A stretch of DNA of 64,000 nucleotides from Crocodylus rhombifer. Its lineage: Eukaryota; Chordata; Crocodylia; Crocodylidae. Both the position numbers and the translations under genes were made by a program. This document shows positions 22,786-36,110 of this stretch, piece after piece. The stretch spans positions 321,041 through 385,040 of the forward strand of contig JAVSML010025534.1 of assembly GCA_038503035.1 (NCBI GenBank), given 5' to 3'. How positions within the stretch are numbered: position 1 is the first letter of the stretch; each line of letters begins with the position of its first letter. The notes under the pieces were generated by a model. The model searched no databases and was not told the origin of the DNA. It saw nothing but the letters and a program-made list of their open reading frames with translations.

Positions 22786-24563
22786 CAAGTCTGTTGTGCC
22801 CTGACTCTGGGAAGAAGCATCACTGTGGAAACATGCCCCGTTCACTCCAGCTTTGCATGCAAAATGTTTAAAAAAATGTAATGTAGTCACCATCACAGTG
22901 ATTACATTTCATGCCAGTAAACATACCTGAGCCTGAGAGCTGCATAGTATCATGGCACACATTTAATGGTACAGTAATGTTATGCTTCAGGCCATTCTCT
23001 GCTCCAAATGAATCTCTATTGTGCTACACATACCCCTCTCTGTTTCAGTGTCCCTCTTAGCTTCGAAATACTCTCTGTCTGCTCTAGACCTCACTTTACT
23101 TTTTCTATTGCTTCAGGCTGATGGCATCTCTATTTTTCTTTTCTGCAGGCCCTTTCCAGGTCTCCCCCTGGCCCAAAGGCCACTTTCCCCCCAGCCCTTC
23201 AAGCACCTTTTACCTACTTTGGCCACCACTACACTGTTTCTTATGTAGAGTTACCACTGGCTGTTCCCTCCAGCACTCTCTCCCCAATTTTTACTCTCCT
23301 ATCACACCCCACACTGTTTTATTAGTTCAGCTGTGTGGGAAATATAAGGAAGAACATGGAGGAGTGAATTATTTATCTTTTTTTTTTTTTCCTGCCTGAC
23401 TGAAATGAACAGGGTTAGAACAGGAGGTCTTAAAAATATGAGGTCTTTACAATTCCTTCAGGAAATTTAAGAAAACCTACAGACGCTCAGCTGAGTTCTA
23501 AGATTAATGGCCTGCATGGGTTTTTTTTTAAATAAGCTGTTTATTGTCCAGAGCTTATTTTCCTGAACCGGGCAAAAAAAAATGGAATGAATGCAAAAGC
23601 TGTGTATATGTGTGTGTATATGTATATGTGTATATCTTTGTGTGTCCTCATACATTTGTATGTAGAAATGCTATAACTCAGCAAAAGCATTTGAGAGACT
23701 CATTCTGGCCTGGCAGCTTGCATATTTCAGCCCATTGTGTTTTTAAACAGCTAAAATGATAATCCTGAACACTAACTGGCCTTAAAGGACGGCATCATGC
23801 TAGTACAGTACAGCCGGCGAGGGTTGTTGCATGGCTGCTGTAACAAGTAGGGCATTTTACGATTAAATGCATTAAAACATCTTCTTTTTGAAATGTGATA
23901 TGGCAACATTAGAATCCATTTCTTCATGGGACATTCAACCGAGACTGTCTGCCTCTCTGTGTGGTTCAATAGTTCAATGCGGATTCGGCTTTGGATGTGG
24001 CTTACTAACAAGGCAAAATGGGAAATCTAATAAAATAACACAATGTTAAAGGCAATCTAAACAAACCTGAACTCTTGGTTTCACTATCTCTTTACCTGAG
24101 TTTGATAAATGACACTTGCTTGTGACAGACCAGACAAGTTGTCATAGTTTCTAGGATCTTGTCTAGTGGAAAAAATTAATGCAGTTTTTTCTTCTGAATT
24201 TTGCAGTATTGTAATTACCCTCATGTTTTTCATTTCACTTGATGAGACCCTTTAAGGTCATTCTGGCAGGACATCCTTTCATGCCAAGTACATGTCAAAT
24301 CTATGGACATGAATTTGGGTTGGAGACTCTATTCAGAGATTGCACATTACCAAATGAATCAGCTAGAAGCTTATTATCAAGTTTTCTATGACAGACTCCA
24401 ATACATTTACTTGACATTAATGCTTTTTTTTTCAAGCTTTCATGCATGTTTGCTTAAATCTACCCTTTCAAGAAAAAGAGAGCTCCCAGCTGCCTGACTT
24501 CTCTCACTGGTTTTGCTCCCTCCAGATGCTTTTCTATTACTGAAACTCAAGCTGCAGAGAGGA
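22786..24563. other. No recognised repeat except a short TG/TA microsatellite
   Basis: A tgtgta/tatg microsatellite lies at 23601-23644 and T runs at 23378-23391 and 23520. The rest, notably 23760-24060, looks single-copy and keeps several CpGs. No exon recognised. Confidence 0.45.
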
Positions 24564-26118
24564 TAGTTTCATAGTTTCTAGGGTCGGAAGGGACCTGAGC
24601 AGATCGTTGAGTCCAACCCCCTGCCGTGGCAGGAAAAAGTACTGGGGTCAAACGACCCCAGCAAGGTATACATCCAGCCTCCTCTTAAAGATCCCCAGGG
24701 TAGGAGCTAGCACCACTTTGCTTGGAAGTTGGCTCCAGATCCTAGCCGCCCTGACAGTGAAGTAGCACCTCCTGATGTCTAGTCTGAATCTACCCTCTGC
24801 CAGCTTGTGACCGTTGTTCCTGGTCACTGCTGGCAGTGCTCGGGGGAACAGGGACTCCCCCACTGCCTGCTGGTCCCCTCTGACTAGTTTATAACAGGTC
24901 ACAAGATCCCCCCTCAGCCTTCTCTTGTGGAGGCTGAACAGGTTCAGGTCCCATAGCCTGTCCTCGTAGGGCCTGCCCTGCTGCCCCCTGATCATGTGAG
25001 TGGCCTCCTCTGGACCCTCTCCATGTTGTCCACATCCCTCTTGAAGTGCGGCACCCAGAACTGGACGCAGTACTCCAGCTGCGGCCCGACCAGTGTCGCA
25101 TAGAAGGGGAGGATCACCTCTTTGGACCTGCTCGAGATGCATCTGTGGATGCATGCCAAGGTGCTGTTGGCCTTCCTGACTGCATCCCCACACTGCCGGC
25201 CCATGTTCATCTTGTCATCAATGATGACTCCAAGATCCTTTTCTGCCTCTGCATTGATGAGAAGGGAGTTCCTCAATCTGTAGGTATGGTGCTGGTTGTT
25301 CCTCCCCAGGTGCATCACTTTGCACTTGTCTGTGTTGAATCCCATCCTATTCTCATCCACCCACCCTTGTAACCTGTCTAGGTCTGATTGCAGCCTATTT
25401 CTCCCTTCCAGTGTGCCCACATCCCCCCACATCTTAGAATCATCAGAAAATTTGAACAGGGTGCTTTTTACCCCCTTGTCCAAGTCACTGATGAAGATGT
25501 TGAACAGTGCGGGCCCAAGGACCGAGCCCTGCAGGACCCCACTGCCCACATCCCTCCAGGTTGAAAATGACCCATCCACCACCACTCCCTGGGTGCAGCC
25601 CTCCAGCCAGTTGGCGATCCATTTGACTGTGTGGGTGTCGACACCACAGTCCCCCAATTTCTTATGAGAATGGGGTGAGAGACAGTGTCAAAGGCCTTCC
25701 AAAAGTCCAGGAAGATGATGTCCACTGCTACCCCTGCATCTAAGGATTTGTTGATCTGGTTATAGAAGGCCACCAGGTTGGTCTGACAGGACCTGCCTCT
25801 AATGAACCCGTGTTGGTTGCCCCTAAGCATAATCTCCCTGCTGGCCCCTCGTGGATATGCTCCAGCATAATTTTCCCAAAAAGCTTGCCCAGGATTGAGG
25901 TAAGACAAACTGGCCTATAGTTTCCTGGGTCCTCCTTCTTCCCCTTTTTGAAGATGGGAATCACATTGGCCCTCTTCCAGTCCTCTGGGACCACACCAGA
26001 GCACCACAAGTGCTCGTAAAGCTGTGCCAGGGGTCCCGCAATGACCTCAGCCAATTCCCTCAGCACTCGAGGGTGGAGATTGTCCGGACCAGCTGATTTG
26101 AATATGTTTTGAAGCATA
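24564..26118 (-). mobile_element. Young CR1 LINE, 1.55 kb, antisense
   Basis: The 3' end at the low coordinate reads, in plus orientation, catagtttctagggtcgg and aagggacctgagcag. It extends in minus direction through the 3' UTR, thumb and most of the RT, stopping near 26118 at FKSAGPDNLHPRVL. It is the least damaged CR1 in the window. Its 3' tail type (gaaactatgaaact on the minus strand) matches the fragment at 55447-55558 and differs from the tctatgaa type. Confidence 0.97.
24648..26117 (-). pseudogene. CR1 reverse transcriptase remnant, nearly open
   Basis: Three overlapping minus-strand frames cover the RT. 26117-25740 has SAGPDNLHPRVLRELAEVIA, WKRANVIPIFKKGKKEDPGN and YRPVCLTSILGK. 25908-25468 has NQHGFIRGRSCQTNLVAF and VDIIFLDFWKAFDTVSH. 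25657-24992 (221 aa) has SGVLQGSVLGPALFNIFI, then FSDDSKMW as the catalytic box (the family usually has FADDTKLW; both Asp residues are kept), RLQGWVDENRMGFNTDKC, KDLGVIIDDKMNM and LEYCVQFWVPHFKRDVDNM. A last frame to 24648 holds the GRFRLDIRRCYFTVRAARIW end. About three frameshifts separate these blocks. Endonuclease and ORF1 are absent. Known role of the family: target-primed reverse transcription. This copy is inactive. Confidence 0.95.
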
Positions 26119-26388
26119 GGTTACTAAATTGGATCTTGTTTTTTGGAATAACCTAAGCATTGAAATATGTGATTTCATAGACATGGATAAAACCATTTGC
26201 TCCTCTTGAGAATTCAGTATAGTTTACTTCTATAGTTTGCTTTAATTGAGGTAATATAGTTCTGGTGAAACAAATTAATTCTGCTTTGCTGCCTTCATGA
26301 CCCATGCCAAAGAATCAAATTGGTTATCCCTTTATAGCAGGGATGAGCTAAAAAAGAAGTAGGGTCCACAAGTGCCAAGGGCAACTTA

Positions 26389-26580
26389 GGGCATGTGTAG
26401 ATGAAATGGGGGACCTAAATTGAACCGGTGGGTCTTAAAAAACACCACTTCAATTTAGGGCTGATTAAAGCCCCATGCACACACCCCGTTGGCTTACCTG
26501 CCTCCCCGGCAGTGGGGGGGGCGGTCCCTGGGCTGCGGCGGGGGAAGCGGCTGGTGCTTCCCTCCATGGCAGTGGTGAGA
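26389..26580 (+). mobile_element. Truncated copy of the 650-680-bp MITE
   Basis: Starts gggcatgtgtagatgaaa, then ggggacctaaattgaa and the ccccatgcacacacccc region, matching the left third of the element at 47424. It loses homology near 26580. No right end was found. Confidence 0.75.
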
Positions 26581-28074
26581 AATGTAGACGGTAAGATGTT
26601 TGTGTGTGCACGTGGGAAGGGAGAGGGGATCCTGGAACGGACTGTGGGTCAGTACAGTACCTGGCACTATGGCTCCCTATCCCTATATCATCTTCCCTGA
26701 AAAGTAGCTGCTGCTGAGGAAAAACCAAGTCTGGCATACAGGAGGATTCCTTGCCAGCTATAGCTATTCCTACATAATGTTTCAATTGTCAGTAAGCTCA
26801 CCTGACACCACCACCTCTGCCAGGATATTAATTCTTTAATTGCTTACTACACTAGACATCTGAGCTGACCTACAAAAGTGTGAGAAGCACGGAGGTTGTA
26901 ACAAGAAAATTGGCACAGGGTCACATTATACCTTTTCTCAGAAATCAGCTCCTTTACCCTTTGGGGGCCAAATTGTCAGAGTCGGTTTTAATGGGTCTAC
27001 TCACCTGTGTCTCACGAGCAGGACTCGGCTTACGTGGGATTCTGGTTCCTTGTATTAATGACAATACTATTTTTAACACTGCCAGTCTGCCAAGAAAGTG
27101 TGCCTGAATCTCTTCAATGAAGAACAGTCCCTCTCAAATTTTAAACAACTGCTGTTTTTACAGAAATTTAATGATTATTCTAACCGGCTTATGGGTGTCA
27201 ATCTGATCTCTTCAGAATTGCATATGCCTCCAAGATACCCTCTTTTTCACTACAGTAAGTTGTCTCACCAGTCTTTCTTCATAACCTATGCACTCAGACC
27301 CTGACTCGTTCTGGCTGAGCTTTACAAGGCCTTTTTCATTCTCAGCAATGTTCTTCTTGCAGTAAGGAGCCAGGCAGCATGCATTATGCTATACTCCCAA
27401 ACACCAACACCAACACCCCCTGCAAGTCCCTGGAAGAGCCTAACGTGTTTCAGAAATGACAAGCTCCATTTCAATGAGCAGCCTGAAGATGGCACTGAAT
27501 TTGAATAGTGATTTCTACATTGGGTAGTTAGCTGTAATGTTTTATTGTTACTACACTGCTTACATGCATGTGGTCATGCTTCCCTCTAATACCATCCCCC
27601 AGAAGATGACAGATGCATCTGAGGAAAACAGAGGTAGAGACCTAAGCTGATGGCTAATCAAATGCTCCTTCAAGCAATGGATAGAAGTCAATTGATTTAA
27701 GTGGGAGATAAATGGGAACTTTGGTGTTGCTTCTTAGCTCCTGTGGTCACTATCAACTTCTGACATCTTTGTTCATGGCTGGGGTTTATTAAAAAAAAAG
27801 ACACACTGGATGGACCTTGAATGTCTTTGAGATGAAGTTCAACACTAACAAAGAGGGGCCAAATCACAGCCCATGTAATTGTGCAGGGTTTAATGGGGTT
27901 ACATGGCAGCTAAATTAGTGGAGAATTTGGCTCAAGGAGACCTGAAATACACAGTATTCCTAATTTAGTCTCATTACTGCCCTATTTACCAGAAAAAGAC
28001 ACTGATTATATATACAGCATAAATCCCAAGGCCTTTTATACTCCTGCCAAACACTGTAGAGGGGGATTTAGTGC
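26581..28074. other. Mostly unrecognised; ggccaaat repeat traces
   Basis: gggggccaaattgtcagag near 26963, and a pair gggccaaatcac (27855) / gagaatttggctc (27922, inverted), suggest relics of an old hairpin repeat common in reptiles. No genes recognised. Confidence 0.35.
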
Positions 28075-28950
28075 ATTATCCATTATCACGTCCAAGTCTT
28101 TTCTAGGTTTGTATTGTGCTTCATTTTAGGCTATAGTCTCTGTAGATAGTTTTGATCCTCCCTTCTCTCATTACTTTACACTTCTGTATGCTGAACTGCA
28201 TAAGCCAATTATCAGACCATAAACCTCATCTATCCCAAACATTTTGAATGCATAGGCTCTGTGCCTTTGTGACTGCTGCAGACCTCCTATTTTGTATCAT
28301 TATCAAACAAAGGAGCATTTTAAATATTGTTGCACATGCCCCCATCCCTTTCAAAGTCATTTAATTAGATAATGATTAATTAGATCTTTGCAAAGTGCTT
28401 TGAACAAATAAAGTGCTATATAAGTGCAAAGTATCATTATGAATATGCATCATCAACATTATTATTAACACTGAGCTTTGCTGCAGCACCCCTGTCATTA
28501 CTGCTCACCATTTGAATTTCTGCTCTTTGCAGCACCCACCATTTTCTGTTCACAAGTCAGTTAATCCATTGTAGTGCATTACGTTTTGTAATGTGCTCTT
28601 TGACTTAGAAAAGAAATCTCCCTGTAGTGTTATGTGGCACCAAAGGCAGCTATAAAATCCAGACAGATTATATGGCCATCCTTTTGCCCTGGTTTTACAA
28701 TCCAGCAATGTGTTCAAAGCCAAATTGGCATGCAAGATTTTCCTTTTATGAATTCATGTAGTATTACCATTCAGAAGGGTATACACTGACTTCTAGGTAC
28801 CCCTGTTGTGTTGGAAAAAGCCCTCAAAGAACAAGCTGCAGCTGACCTCAGCAGATGAGTCTTGGTAGGAACGAGAAAATTGTCTTGGTCATTTTCTGAT
28901 GGTCATTTTCTAAACCCTTCTTAATTATTTTAAGGCCCAGAGCATTATTT
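28075..28950 (-). mobile_element. Ancient L3/CR1-type LINE, antisense
   Basis: Plus-strand phrases such as ttactttacacttctgtatg, ctgaactgcataagccaatt, ttgtatcattatcaaacaaa and, further on, atgtggcaccaaaggc and tataaaatccagacagatta follow old CR1/L3 RT codons in reverse order. It is strongly decayed. A SINE-like tail interrupts it at about 28360-28445. Confidence 0.55.
28360..28445 (+). repeat. Ancient SINE/LINE tail
   Basis: Contains ctttgcaaagtgctttga followed by gtgctatataagtgcaaagt and attatt-like sequence. This is the typical 3' tail of ancient amniote SINEs and L2/L3-mobilised elements. It splits the antisense LINE around it, so it inserted later. Confidence 0.5.
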
Positions 28951-31900
28951 CATTTGATTCAGGTCAAAGCTTATCCAGGTACTGAGATCAGCTGAGTGTG
29001 GTAAAACAATATCAAATTCCTTAAGTCAGAAGCATATAAACTCTTGGTAGCCATTTCATCTGAGAATTATGTCCTCAGTAAACATAACTGATGCACTTTG
29101 CTTCTCTTGGCTGTTCACACTTGTGTACATGTGTTGGAGCAATGTGGGATCTGTTCATATGTTGGTTCAGGATACAGGTTTTCACTCCAGGATACAGGTT
29201 CTACGTAATTATAAATTAAGCTGGGCAGATTATGTGACATTGCTAAAAAATATTCTCTCTTCTTCAGGAAGTCCCCTCATTGTGCCAGTTTAACAAACTA
29301 GCCGCGTATGCCAGCTATAGGCCATTACACTCATTCATACTGAAATAGTGAAAGGCAGGCAGGCAAAAAGTCCATGGTTCTTGCTAGCTACCAGAACAGA
29401 AGAGCTGTGTTGCTGTTGGCACCAGGGAAGCTTGTAGCAACTGCACTGAGGTGTCAACATCTGTGTTAGGTTAGAAAGGAATACTGAAATGGTGAATAAG
29501 ATAAAGTTAAACTGTGAATTTGTCCCAAGAAATAGCTGAAGCGGTGTACGGCCATAGCTGCTTAGTTGTCAACAAGAGGGCATTCAAATCCTTTTTACCA
29601 TGGGGCAATGAGAAATAATCTCTGCTGTCACTAGCCTTGCACTGGATATGCTCTATCTGGCACAGCTGTAGCAGATTAAACATCTGATTCCAATCCAGTC
29701 AATCCCAAGACAGTAATTTGAGACAACTGGTTGCTGCAGCTATATGCTCACAAAATGGTATTCCTTGCCAGTTTTTCTGAAGTTCTGCATTTTGCTTTTG
29801 CCCAGATGACCGTCATAACGCTGAGATTGCAATGCCTGATTCCCAGTTCCTTTACTGCTTCCTGTCACAATGGAACATGCCAGGTCCTGTACAGCTAAAT
29901 TCAAATCCTAAAGTGGTATGTGGGTACCTAAATCCTATTCTATTTTCTCATGCTCAAGTCCCTGAAACAGCCTTAATGCCTTAGTTTTAAAGCTGAGATG
30001 AAGGAAAGTTTCAAGTGTTGATCGCATAATAGCTTTTCAGAGATCTGAGCAAGGTGGAATAGATCCTATTCCTGTGAACCATACTTAGAAACGTAAGTAT
30101 GGGCCTAACTTACTTAGTTGCCTCAGTAGATGTTGGAAAAACCTAATCACTTAGCTATGTTGGAGGTGAAATAGGATTTGGGCCTTAGCTACTTGAGCAT
30201 ACCCGATGAACAAAAGCTTTGATGGGGACGGTATTTTCAAAGACATGCAGCCACGTTTTGCATGTGTGAAGATGCTGAAAGTAGACACCATGTGAACTGT
30301 TAATCATCAGAATAGACTATTCAATAGACAGCACCTAAGAAAGATTGTTTTGAAAGACAAAAAAACTTAAACTGTGAGGCATAATTTAGCCTGACTTCCA
30401 TCATCAAAGACGGGGATCTGCACTGGCTGACTGATTTGCATGTGGATCTGAGTATCATTATTACAAATGGTCTCCCGTTTCATCCATTGAGATCACCATT
30501 CTGCAAAACATAATGTCCTGATGAGGAGCTAGATTCATGCATTACAAAAAGGCATAAATGGTTTGTGTTTCTGTAACGAAGGTATCTTGTTTAAGACAAA
30601 GGAAAATGTGATGTAAACCATAAGGACAACCTTTAAGTATACTACTTGGATACTTATTTACAAACCTGCTGCAGGCATAGTATCACGTGGCTGATTATAA
30701 GAATATGTTATGTTCCTTTATAAAGGTCCTTGAGGTCCTCAGAAGAAAATAAGTCTTTTAGGTGGACTAGCTGAGATCACACACTGAACCAAGAAAGATT
30801 TGGCAACAGAACCCAAACCTCTTGACAAGTCCTCTGCTATAATCTCTCTGCCTCCCCCACTTGAATATTGTGGCTAAGAAGAGGAGATCTACCAATTAAA
30901 AACAGGTTTTGGCTGGATCTGTCTGACTGTTACCCATAACCTTGCAGTTAAATGGCACACGATCCCATTTGTAGCTGTGCAGAGCAGCTCAGGTGTCCAA
31001 CGCATTCAATTTCCAGTGCTCTTGTAATACGTTGTAAAGTCAGCTGTATGGGAGGGGTGCCTAGAGCAATGTTAAGGGTCACACTATAAAATCCATATTG
31101 GCATTTTTTTTTTGGAAAAAAAATCATGCTCCACATATCTCCTTGCCTTATTTCTTCCACTTAATGTGTTCCACGCTGCTGCAAATCCTTGCGGGAAAAA
31201 TTTCCCCATTTCTACTCCTCTGCCCCTTTTCTGATGCTCTCTTCATCATTTGCTTAATCAATCATTTCACAGTTCACTTGAACTTTGTGCCCAGGTAACC
31301 CATGGCATATTCCCATAGCAGCTGTAGTTTATTTTCTGAAACATAAGGCCAAATTCAGAGGTGATTCTAAATCTAGAGGGAATCTAAAGGCAGCCTGTTA
31401 GTATAATGTACAGATTGAGGGGGCTGGAAGAAGGTGCACATTATACCAAATCTTATTCCCACTAGACTCCCATACTCACCTGCTAACTTACTGAGGTCAC
31501 TTATTGAGAATCAGTGAGACTCACCAACATATAGCATATGTCCCAACTACCACTGCCCTTTCATATCACCTTTACATTTGGAGTCAAAGCAAATGGGAGA
31601 GAAACTCAGATACAGGAAGGTATTGCAAAAAAAGGCAGTGACAGGAGCTTGAGGAAAGTGCAGTTTAAAGTAGGCTGCCCTCTGCTTTGGCTTCCACTTA
31701 CTCTTTTTCTGAGCTATGCTGCAGTTAGGTTACATACGTTTGGATTCCCTCATACTAGCTGAGATCACACTGAGATGGGTGTCAAGTCATCTAAAGGTAT
31801 TTGAGGTAAAGGGTGTTTAACTCGTTGGAAGAGGCCTAGGTGTTGGATCCATAGGAATCAGTAGGGATTCTGCTATTTGATTTTGGTGAGGTTAACATTT

Positions 31901-32153
31901 GACTTTGATGTTCTGATTTTATCTATAAATTCATGCCAAAATTTTGACATGTGGGCTCTGACATTTATACCCATATGTACATCCCTATAGAGATACACAG
32001 ATTTTTTGAGGCAGTGAGAACCTACAGCTGTCCAGGTCTAGGTATTCATGAAGATAAAGGCCAAATTTTTGTTTCACTACAAATGGATTATATATTTTTT
32101 AAAAAGGATTTTAAAAGTTTTGAAAATGTTGTTCTTGGCTCATAATGAACAGT
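28951..32153. other. No recognised feature
   Basis: The longest feature-poor stretch of the window (3.2 kb). Composition is ordinary. A short duplicated ggatacaggtt phrase occurs at 29169 and 29192. A ggccaaattcag repeat trace lies at 31349. No exon, tRNA or transposon ends seen. Confidence 0.45.
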
Positions 32154-32299
32154 GGGCATGTCTACACATTCATTAATGTGCTGTAGTTACTGTGCATTAA
32201 GTTTAGTACGTGGCTAACTAAGGCCAAAGAAGGGACTGGAAGGGACCTTGGAAGATCACCAGGTCCAGCCCCCTGCACTAAACAGGAAAGATAACTGGG

Positions 32300-35136
32300 G
32301 TCTTGTGACCCCAGCAAGGTGACCGTCCAGTCTCCTCTTGAAGATTTCCAGGGTAGGCAATTGCACCACCTCTGGAGGGAGCTTATTCCACAGTCTGAAT
32401 ACCATGACTGAAGAAGTTTTTCCTAAAGTTGAGCCTGAATCAACTTTGCAGCCACTACTCCTGGCTTTCCCCTCGGGTGCCCTGGTGAACAGTTGCTCAC
32501 TGAGCCCTTGATGTACTCCTGTAGAGTAGCGATAAGCTGCTACCAGGTCCCCTCTCAGCCTTCTTTTCCTTAGGCTGAAGAGTACCAGATCCCTCAGCCT
32601 TTCCTCGTATGGCTTGCCATGCAAGACTCTGATCAAATGCGTGGCTCTTCTTTGGACTCTCTCAAGCTTGTCCATGTCCTTGTTCAAGTGTGGTGCCCAG
32701 AACTGGACACAGTACTCCAGCTGTGGTCTCACCAATGTTTAGTAGAGTGGAAGAAACACTTCCTTGGTTTTGCTGGAGATGCATCGATTGATGCATGCCA
32801 GAATATTATTTTCTCTACTGGTTACAGCATTGCACTGCTGGCTCATAGTCATACCATGGTCTATTATTACCCCCAGGTCCCTTTCATTGGTGATGCTAGT
32901 CAGTTTGGCACCACCAAGCCTGTAGGAGTGGAGGAGGTTGTTTGTCCCCAGTTGGAGCAATTTACATTTCTCAAAGTTGAACTTCATCTGGTTCCAACCC
33001 GCCCAACTTGCTAGCCTGTCTAGGTCCACCTGTATCTGTAGCCTATCTTCAAGTGTGACCATGGTTCCCCATAACTTGGTGTCATCCACAGACTTGGCCA
33101 TTGAGCTCTTCACCCCCACATCCAAATCATTAATAAAGATGTTGAAAAGTACTGGACCAAGCACTGACCCCTGTGGGATACCTATTCCCACTTCTCCCCG
33201 GGATGACATAGATATGTTCACTATGACTCTCTGGGTCTTATTCTGAAGCCAGTTTCTCACCCACCTGACTGTCTCAGAGTTAAGTCCACAATCCTACAAT
33301 TTTCCCATAAGGACATCATGGGATACTAGATCAAAGGGTCTTGGAAGTCAAGATATACAATGTCAACCTGCTCTCTCATGTCCACACATATGTCCAAGAC
33401 CTGCCTGTGACAAAGCCACGCTGGCTGTCATTCAGAATCTTACTTTATGCAAGCTTATTGCAGATAGACTCCTTGATGAACTTTTCTAGGATTTTCCCTA
33501 GGATTGATGTTAGGCTGAATCGCCTATAGTTACCTGGGTCGTCCTTCCTGTCCTTCTTGTGGATGGACACAACACTGGCCCTCTTTCAGTCCTCAGAGAC
33601 TTCTCCAGAGTGCCATAAGTTGTGGAAGTTTTGCCAGGGGTTTTAAAGCTCCTTCGGCAAGCTCCTTCAGCACTTTTGGATGAAGATCATCCAGTGCCAC
33701 CGACTTGTATATGTCTAATTTTATTAATTGGTAATACACCAATTCTATGGCAATAGTAGGAAGGTGACTATTTCTACTATGCTCATCCTGTACTCTGCCT
33801 GGCATTGTTTTCCCCTTGGTCTCGTGAAAGACCAAGGTGAAGTAGTCATTCAGGAGTTCAGCTTTCTCCTGGGTACCAGTAACCAGCTCTCCTGAGTTGT
33901 TAAGCAATGGCCCCACACTCCCATTTGTTTTCCTCCTGTTCCCTATGTACCTATACTTGTTGCCCTTGATTTTCATTGCTAATCTAAGTTCAGTTGCTGC
34001 TTTAGCCTTTCTTATTTGTTCCCTGCAAATGTGGGCTGTCATGGAAGAGTCCTCCTTGGGACCCACCTTGAGCTTCCATTGTTTATAAGCCTCTTTCTTC
34101 TTTCTTAAGAGGACCGTGACTTCTCTGTTTAGCCAAGAGGGCTTCCCAGCCTTTCTGTTACCTTTTGCCTGCATGGGAATGTGCTTTCTTTGTGCTTCAA
34201 GGATCATATCTTTAAGGAACAACCACTCTTCATGCACACCTTTCACCTTCAGTCCCTGGTCCCGTAGCACTTTCCCTTCTGACCTAAGCTTGTTGAAATT
34301 CATATTTTTGAAGTCCAAGACTTCAATCCTGTTATCAGATTTGTCTGCCTTACATTGGACAGTGAACATGATAGTTTCATGGTGGCTGTCACCCAGATTT
34401 CCCTCTGTATTTAAGTTGGTCACCAGGTCATCTCCTTTGGCTGGGACCAAGTCTAGCAGAGCGTCACCTCTGGTTGGCCTATGCACATTCTGAGTTCGGA
34501 AGAGCTCCTTGACACAAGTCAGGAAGGATCACAACCAGTCCAGCTTGGCCAAGTGTTCCTCCCAGGAAATGTCTGGATAATTAAAATTGCCCATGATGAC
34601 CATGTCATGTACACATGTGGCCTCCGTCAATTCTCAGGTGAACTCCAGATCAAGTTCCACCTCCTGGTTTAGTGGTCTGTAGAATTCACCTACAGTTAGG
34701 TCTCTCCTAGAAGGGTTTCAAGCTGTTCATTTCTGAAGTCAATGTCAGCCTCCAAGAAGGTGTACTGCTCTTTCACATAGAAAGCAACACCACGGCCTTT
34801 CTTCCCCACCCTGTCCCTTCCATGCAGACTGTATCCCTAGATAGCTATGCTACAGTCATGTAAGGATTCTCACTAGGACCCCATAATCCCTACTAGATCA
34901 TAATTCCCACTGGAAAGTAGGAGGGCTAGGTTCTCCTGCTTGTTCCTCATGCTCCTGGTGTTAGTATATAGGCACCTGAGACCTCCTACTGAGGCCCTCA
35001 TCTTCCTGTCCCACTGACAGAGAACTATTCCCTCAGCTACCACAAGAGTTGCTTTCCCAGTGTCCCTATCTACAGGGCTTACTTGTATGTTGGTCCCTGG
35101 ACACATTTGAATTCCTGTATCCCTGTCCCTCAACAA
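32300..35136 (-). pseudogene. CR1 ORF2 remnant (endonuclease-reverse transcriptase)
   Basis: Read 5' to 3' on the minus strand: YTNTRSMRNKQENL and GNYDLVGIMGS near 35000-34880 (endonuclease start, broken by a stop); GDFNYPDISW near 34595; LLDLVPAKGDDLVTNLN, then GDSHHET (SDH box altered to SHH) in the 297-aa frame 34486-33593, which runs through the linker NRRKTNGSVGPLLNNSG to DDLHPKVLKELAEG; and, in frame 33260-32739, GIPQGSVLGPVLFNIFINDL followed by SVDDTKLWG, the catalytic box with FA changed to SV but both Asp kept. The thumb KLERVQRRATHLIRV is in 32735-32256. At least five frame breaks. The lost endonuclease Asp and the breaks make it inactive. Confidence 0.94.
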
Positions 35137-35309
35137 TTTTATTTTAAAGCCCCATCCAGAAGATTGGTTATCCTGGCTGTAAACAGGGACTTACCTTTTC
35201 TTGTGAAGTGGATGCCATCCCTTCCCAGGAATTCTCTCTCCCTGAAGTGCGTGCCGTGGTCAAGGAAAAAAATGCCTTCTCAGGGGGCACCAGCGGTGGA
35301 GTCACTGGT

Positions 35310-36110
35310 TCACTTCATCAATACATCCTTCCCTTCTGGGACTGTGGCCTGCAACAGAGAGCACAGAATAAAGATTACCTGGCCCCGTAGCCCCTTGAGC
35401 CCAGCCCCCAGAGCCATGTAGTCACTCATGACCTTGTCTGGATTACTCCTGGCTGTGCCATTAGTTCCCAGGTGGATGAGGAGCATGGGGTAGTAGTTGG
35501 AGGGCTGGATAAGCCTGGGAATCCTCTCTGCTACATCTTGGCTGCGAGCCCCTGGGAAGCAGCAGACCTCATGGGCTAGGGGTTGCAGATAGCAGATGGG
35601 TCCCTCAGAGACCCACAGGAAGGAGTATCCTTGGCCCTGCATTTCCTGGAAAGTGAGGTCCCTGTCTTCCAGGTTTTTCCAGGTGGGTCTTCTTGGTTAG
35701 CTGTCAAGTTGGCCACCATCTCCATCTCTTTCTCTTCTTCCTTCTTCTGGAGAAGGGTCTGGCAGTAGTCATCGATGAAGTCTTCATGGGCCCTGATGGT
35801 ACGCAGCTGATGTATCTCCTCCTCAAGCTCCTGCACTCAGCTCTCCAGAGACTTCATCAGGGAGCACACCCCACAAGTGGGGGTTCCCCCATGCCAGTTG
35901 CCAGCGGCTGTGTGAGACAGCCCTCACAGTCTGGGGCCATGGGCTCTGTCTGGGTGGAGGTCTCAGCGATGCTGGGATGCCTGTGGCTATGATGAGACAC
36001 TGCCATGGCCAAGAGCAATTGGGCTGTGTTATTACCCATGAACTGGCCTGCAAACTGCTTGCAAACTCCTTCCCCTGTTTGCAGTTCCTGTTCACTTGTT
36101 CCCCAGTCAT
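35310..36110 (-). pseudogene. CR1 ORF1 remnant (Cys-rich, coiled coil, esterase-like)
   Basis: Reading from 36110 downward: CEGCLTQPLATGMGEPPLVG, with CxxC and a later Cys as in the N-terminal zinc-binding part of CR1 ORF1. Then VQELEEEIHQLRTIRAHEDF (frame 35836-35576), a heptad-like coiled coil thought to mediate self-association. Then RLIQPSNYYPMLLIHLGTNG (frame 35642-35310), the SGNH/esterase-like block in which GTN is the family signature. ORF1 proteins bind element RNA. The three parts lie in different frames, so the gene is broken. Confidence 0.88.

Larger units (their letters stand above)
32230..36110 (-). mobile_element. Nearly full-length CR1 LINE (about 3.9 kb), antisense
   Basis: The 3' end near 32230 reads ggactggaagggaccttgg in plus orientation. 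Going up the coordinates (5' on the minus strand) there follow 3' UTR, ORF2 (thumb, RT, linker, endonuclease) and ORF1 (esterase-like part, coiled coil, Cys-rich start). It is the longest CR1 here and the only one with ORF1. It stops inside the 5' region and is flanked on both sides by MITE sequence. Same subfamily as 3924-6807. Confidence 0.95.
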
